Shown here piece after piece: positions 61,523 to 64,000 of a stretch of 64,000 bases of DNA. Within the stretch, counting starts at the first letter, position 1; each line of letters begins with the position of its first letter. Below the pieces are notes generated by a model. It saw only the letters and a program-made list of their open reading frames with translations. It was not told the DNA's origin and searched no databases. A program made the position numbers and the translations under genes. This DNA is from an uncultured Acidimicrobiales bacterium (GTDB taxonomy: Bacteria > Actinomycetota > Acidimicrobiia > Acidimicrobiales > Bin134). The DNA is taken from NCBI GenBank assembly GCA_951813555.1, contig OX638344.1, positions 496,001 to 560,000 on the forward strand. The letters run 5' to 3'.

Positions 61523-62410
61523 TCAATCCACCAGCAGAGCCGCAGCGGCGTCTTTGACGGACATGCCCACCTCGACGCCTCGGTCGCGGGCCGGCTGGTT
61601 GCACGCGCTGATGATCCCCTCATCGTACGCCTTGAAGGCATCGCCCACCGGGGCACTCCACGCATCGCAGCACGCTCCGGCCAGACCGTGGGCCTCGGTG
61701 ATGGCCAAACCGGCGATCCCCGCGTCGTTCTTGCTGCGGCCCCCGTCGGAGCAGATGAAGCCGTGGGGACTCACCTCCAGCAAGAAATCCGCCCCACTGC
61801 GACCGGTGTGGCCGGCGGTGACCAACACGTTGCGGCTGTCCTCGGGCAGGGCGAACACGATGGAGTCGGTGACCACCAGCTCTCGGCCACTTACCGACGT
61901 GGCCTTGACTTCCCGTCGGATCTTGGTGCCCTCGTCTACCTCGCCAGGATCGTTGGTCAACAGCAGCTTGGCCGCCTCCGACACCGACATTCCCTCGACA
62001 ATCCCGCATCGCTCGGCGTAGATGTTGAGCCGGGAGATGACCCCGGTCTCGTACAGGTCGAGGCCATTGCCCAATTCGGCGCTCATCCCGTCGGCCGTCG
62101 CCGCGGGGATGCCCAACGCCTCCAAGAACCACAGCCCGGAGATGCCCGCGCCGTCTTTGCCAATGCAGCCGTCATGGCCGATTACGCCCTTAGGCCGGTG
62201 GGGGGCCATCAGCCGGGCGGGCAACACGCCGAGATACGAAGACGGCACAACCACGTCGGTGTCCCGGTTACGGGCGTCCACATAACGGGCCGAATCCATT
62301 GTGACAATCCGACGGTCGCCGTCGGCATACACCACCTGTTGGGGGTGGTCCTCCTCGTTGGCGAGCAATGGGGCTTCTTCAGGCACGACTCGAAGATAGC
62401 CCCTGTCCAT
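61523..62410 (-). CDS. Unknown protein with an internal duplication
   Basis: A 295-residue soluble protein that I cannot assign. It contains two related halves. Residues 79-151 (HDGCIGKDGAGISGL, YETGVIS, EGMSVSEAAKLLL) match residues 221-294 (SDGGRSKNDAGIAGL, YDEGIIS, VGMSVKDAAAALLV) at a spacing of about 142 residues. Conserved Gly-Asp and Asp-Ala-Gly-Ile positions in both copies look like a binding or catalytic site. The start could be the ATG at 62410 or the GTG at 62389. It sits between an SDR and an amidohydrolase gene in one minus-strand unit. Confidence 0.75.
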   Translation of the reverse strand: MDRGYLRVVPEEAPLLANEEDHPQQVVYADGDRRIVTMDSARYVDARNRDTDVVVPSSYLGVLPARLMAPHRPKGVIGHDGCIGKDGAGISGLWFLEALGIPAATADGMSAELGNGLDLYETGVISRLNIYAERCGIVEGMSVSEAAKLLLTNDPGEVDEGTKIRREVKATSVSGRELVVTDSIVFALPEDSRNVLVTAGHTGRSGADFLLEVSPHGFICSDGGRSKNDAGIAGLAITEAHGLAGACCDAWSAPVGDAFKAYDEGIISACNQPARDRGVEVGMSVKDAAAALLVD

Positions 62411-62423
62411 TCAGCCGAACCTC

Positions 62424-63260
62424 TTAGAGCCCGGTGCGGCCCGCTTCGCGGATCATGGGGGCGTAGTCGGCGAAGCCGGGGGCGTCGGGGCGGGCGCCGG
62501 TGGTGAATCCGGCATCGACGGCCAGGGTGTGGCCGCTGGTGTAGCCCGACTCGTCGGAGGCCAGCCAAAGCGCGGCGCTGGCCACGTCGGTGGCCAGGCC
62601 GGGTCGGCCGATCAACGGGGAGTTGGCGGTGAGCTCGGCCCGGGCACCGTCCATGTTGGTGTGATCGCCGGTGTGGGCGTAGGCCACCATCGGGGTGAGC
62701 ACCGAGGCGGGAGCGATGCAGTTCACCCGGATGCCGAAGCGGCACAGCTCGGCGGCCGCATTCTTGGTCAGACCGACAACGGCGTGCTTGGCCGCGGCGT
62801 AGGCGTGGGGTCCGAGGCCGCCCATCACCCCGGCGGTGCTCGACATGGAGATGATCGAGCCGCTGGTTTGGGGCTTCATCGCTCGGGCGGCGTGCTTGAT
62901 CCCGTAGAACACCCCGTGGAGCAAGATGTCGATGCTGGCGTGCCACTCGTCGGCCGGGGTGGTGTCGATGGGGCCGACCGCGCCGACGATGCCGGCGTTG
63001 TTGTACATCACGTCGAGCTGGCCGAACTCGGCCACCGCGGCATCCACCAGGCCGGCCACATCGCCTTCGGAGGTCACGTCGCAGTGGACGAACATGGTGC
63101 CCTCGCCCAGCGACTCGGCCAGCGCCTGACCGGCGTCGTCTTGGATGTCGCCCAGGGCCACCTTGGCCCCCTCTGCGGCGAACAATTCGGCCGCGGCCCG
63201 GCCTATGCCGCTGGATGCCCCGGTTATGACCGCCACCCGTCCTGCAAGTCGTCCGCTCAT
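62424..63260 (-). CDS. Short-chain dehydrogenase/reductase
   Basis: A 278-residue SDR with ITGASSGIGRAAAELF, NNAGIVG, SMSSTAGVMGGLGPHAYAAAK (Ser, Tyr and Lys of the active site) and LAVDAGFTTG. A C-terminal extension of about 25 residues (ADYAPMIREAGR) may cover the active site. The ATG at 63260 follows ggaggtggaa. It leads a minus-strand unit with the duplicated protein and amidohydrolase. Confidence 0.9.
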   Translation of the reverse strand: MSGRLAGRVAVITGASSGIGRAAAELFAAEGAKVALGDIQDDAGQALAESLGEGTMFVHCDVTSEGDVAGLVDAAVAEFGQLDVMYNNAGIVGAVGPIDTTPADEWHASIDILLHGVFYGIKHAARAMKPQTSGSIISMSSTAGVMGGLGPHAYAAAKHAVVGLTKNAAAELCRFGIRVNCIAPASVLTPMVAYAHTGDHTNMDGARAELTANSPLIGRPGLATDVASAALWLASDESGYTSGHTLAVDAGFTTGARPDAPGFADYAPMIREAGRTGL

Positions 63261-63311
63261 TTCCACCTCCAATGAAATGTTGTGCGCCCGGCACCGTAAC
63301 CTGACCGGTCT

Positions 63312-63818
63312 ATGAGCACCAGATCAGAGGAAACTCCGGCCCTCGACGCGAACCGGCTCCAAGACCTGCTGGACCGCGACGCCATCCGCCACATCCAGAT
63401 CCGCTATGCCTGGTCGCTGGACAACCAGCGCTGGGACGCGCTCAAGGAGGTCTTCCTGCCCGACGCCGTGGCCGACTTCCGGGGCGAGCGGTTCGAGGGG
63501 CTAGAGGCCATCGTGGCCAAGTGCGCCTCGTCGCTGGAGCCGTTGGATGGCGCCCAGCACTTCAACGGCACCCACTGGGCCCAAGTGGACGGCGACAAAG
63601 CCATCGCCGGGTGCTATTTCAAGGCCACCAAGTACATCGCCGATGTCCCCGGTGGCAACACCTTCACCGTGCACGGCAAATACATCGACCAGATGGTCCG
63701 CACCCCCGAAGGCTGGCGCATCGCCCACCGCCTTCTTGAGCCCACCTTCGTCGACGGCAACCCCCAAGTAGAAGCCGCCGCCCAGTCCCGCCTGTCCGCC
63801 CGCCCAGGCACTTCCTAG
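63312..63818 (+). CDS. SnoaL-like (NTF2-fold) protein
   Basis: A 168-residue protein of the SnoaL_4 type: LLDRDAIRHIQIRYAWSLDNQRWDALKEVFLPDAVADF is the typical opening, and the sheet includes TFTVHGKYIDQMVRTPEGWRI. H and D in RYAWSLD/HIQIRY positions correspond to catalytic residues in related dehydratases and isomerases. It diverges from the SDR gene by 51 bp and is convergent with the partial amidohydrolase. The substrate is unknown. Confidence 0.87.
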   Translation: MSTRSEETPALDANRLQDLLDRDAIRHIQIRYAWSLDNQRWDALKEVFLPDAVADFRGERFEGLEAIVAKCASSLEPLDGAQHFNGTHWAQVDGDKAIAGCYFKATKYIADVPGGNTFTVHGKYIDQMVRTPEGWRIAHRLLEPTFVDGNPQVEAAAQSRLSARPGTS

Positions 63819-63822
63819 GTGG

Positions 63823-64000
63823 TCAGAGCCTCAGCAGGCGGGTGGAGTTGGCGTTGAGGGTGTCGGCGAGGTGGGCGATATCGGGACCGGTGCCCCGGTC
63901 CCAGCCGCCGAAGTTGGTGCCGTAGACCAAGCGGTCGGTGCCGTACTGCTCTAGGGCCAGGGTGAGCTCGGCGGCGCCGGTGATGTGGCAGTCGAACCAC
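63823..64000 (-). CDS. Amidohydrolase-2 family protein, C-terminal part (cut by window edge)
   Basis: The last 58 residues of a gene running in from the right edge. WFDCHITGAAELTLALEQYG is followed by TDRLVYGTNFGGWDRG and a final helix ending TRLLRL with TGA at 63823-63825. The YGTxF strand is where amidohydrolase-2 enzymes (aminocarboxymuconate-semialdehyde decarboxylase type) have the metal-binding Asp of GTDFP or GSDFP. Here the residue is Asn. The rest of the gene is outside the window. Confidence 0.75.
   Translation of the reverse strand, partial: WFDCHITGAAELTLALEQYGTDRLVYGTNFGGWDRGTGPDIAHLADTLNANSTRLLRL

Noticed and set aside
60503..62506. Plus-strand open frame of about 667 codons opposite the amidohydrolase and duplicated protein
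   Set aside because: No motif, low complexity, and both opposing genes have family or repeat signatures.

Overview
The window is GC-rich and almost fully coding, with very short gaps, many 1-8 bp start/stop overlaps and GTG starts. Actinobacterial hallmarks are present: clpS followed by a DUF2017 gene, a caa3-type oxidase whose subunit II carries a cytochrome c domain, and many SDR, P450, NTF2-like, FAD_binding_2 and Liv-transporter genes. Together these suggest an actinobacterium of the class Acidimicrobiia. That placement is an inference from gene content; no rRNA gene is present.

Layout. (1) 131-6014: an RbsBAC-type ABC importer followed by a 730-codon frame that joins an Asp/Glu/hydantoin-racemase-like domain to a complete PLP-dependent decarboxylase. 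(2) 6176-9749: an MCC-like acyl-CoA carboxylase beta/alpha pair. Both genes are interrupted, one by an in-frame TAG and the other by a one-base frameshift. (3) 20682-9810 (minus): a respiratory run ctaB, Cox1-like, Cox3-like, 7-TM protein, ctaC, ctaD, ctaE, cox4, ctaG, serS. The Cox1-like protein has lost all six heme/copper histidines. ctaA, clpS and DUF2017 run the other way. (4) 22575-25210: SPFH/NfeD pair, three tRNAs (Glu, Asp, Phe) with a strong terminator, and a VapBC-type toxin-antitoxin pair. (5) 25296-31586: two non-heme iron oxygenases, a VOC protein, a ChbG-like deacetylase, a class II aldolase, a PanE-like reductase and an FMN hydroxy-acid dehydrogenase. (6) 31696-37707: first LivJHMGF operon. 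(7) 37718-50361: catabolic genes (old-yellow-enzyme fusion, MFS, phosphotransferase, thiolase-like/acyl-CoA ligase/DUF35, P450, ferredoxin, SDRs, FAD enzyme). (8) HicAB, then a minus-strand run 58885-51056 in which a second Liv operon continues into SDR, VOC and FAD genes. (9) 58977-64000: second P450, amidohydrolase, an internally duplicated protein of unknown function, SDR, NTF2-like, and the end of an amidohydrolase-2 gene.

The region reads as a heterotroph's uptake-and-breakdown repertoire. Three lipoprotein-fed ABC importers sit next to oxidative enzymes typical of terpenoid, steroid or aromatic catabolism, and the electrons would reach oxygen through the caa3 oxidase. Substrates cannot be named from sequence alone. 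The most unusual item is the ligand-less oxidase subunit set inside the cox operon. No insertion sequence, prophage, CRISPR array or rRNA was seen, and no gene-free stretch exceeds 300 bases.
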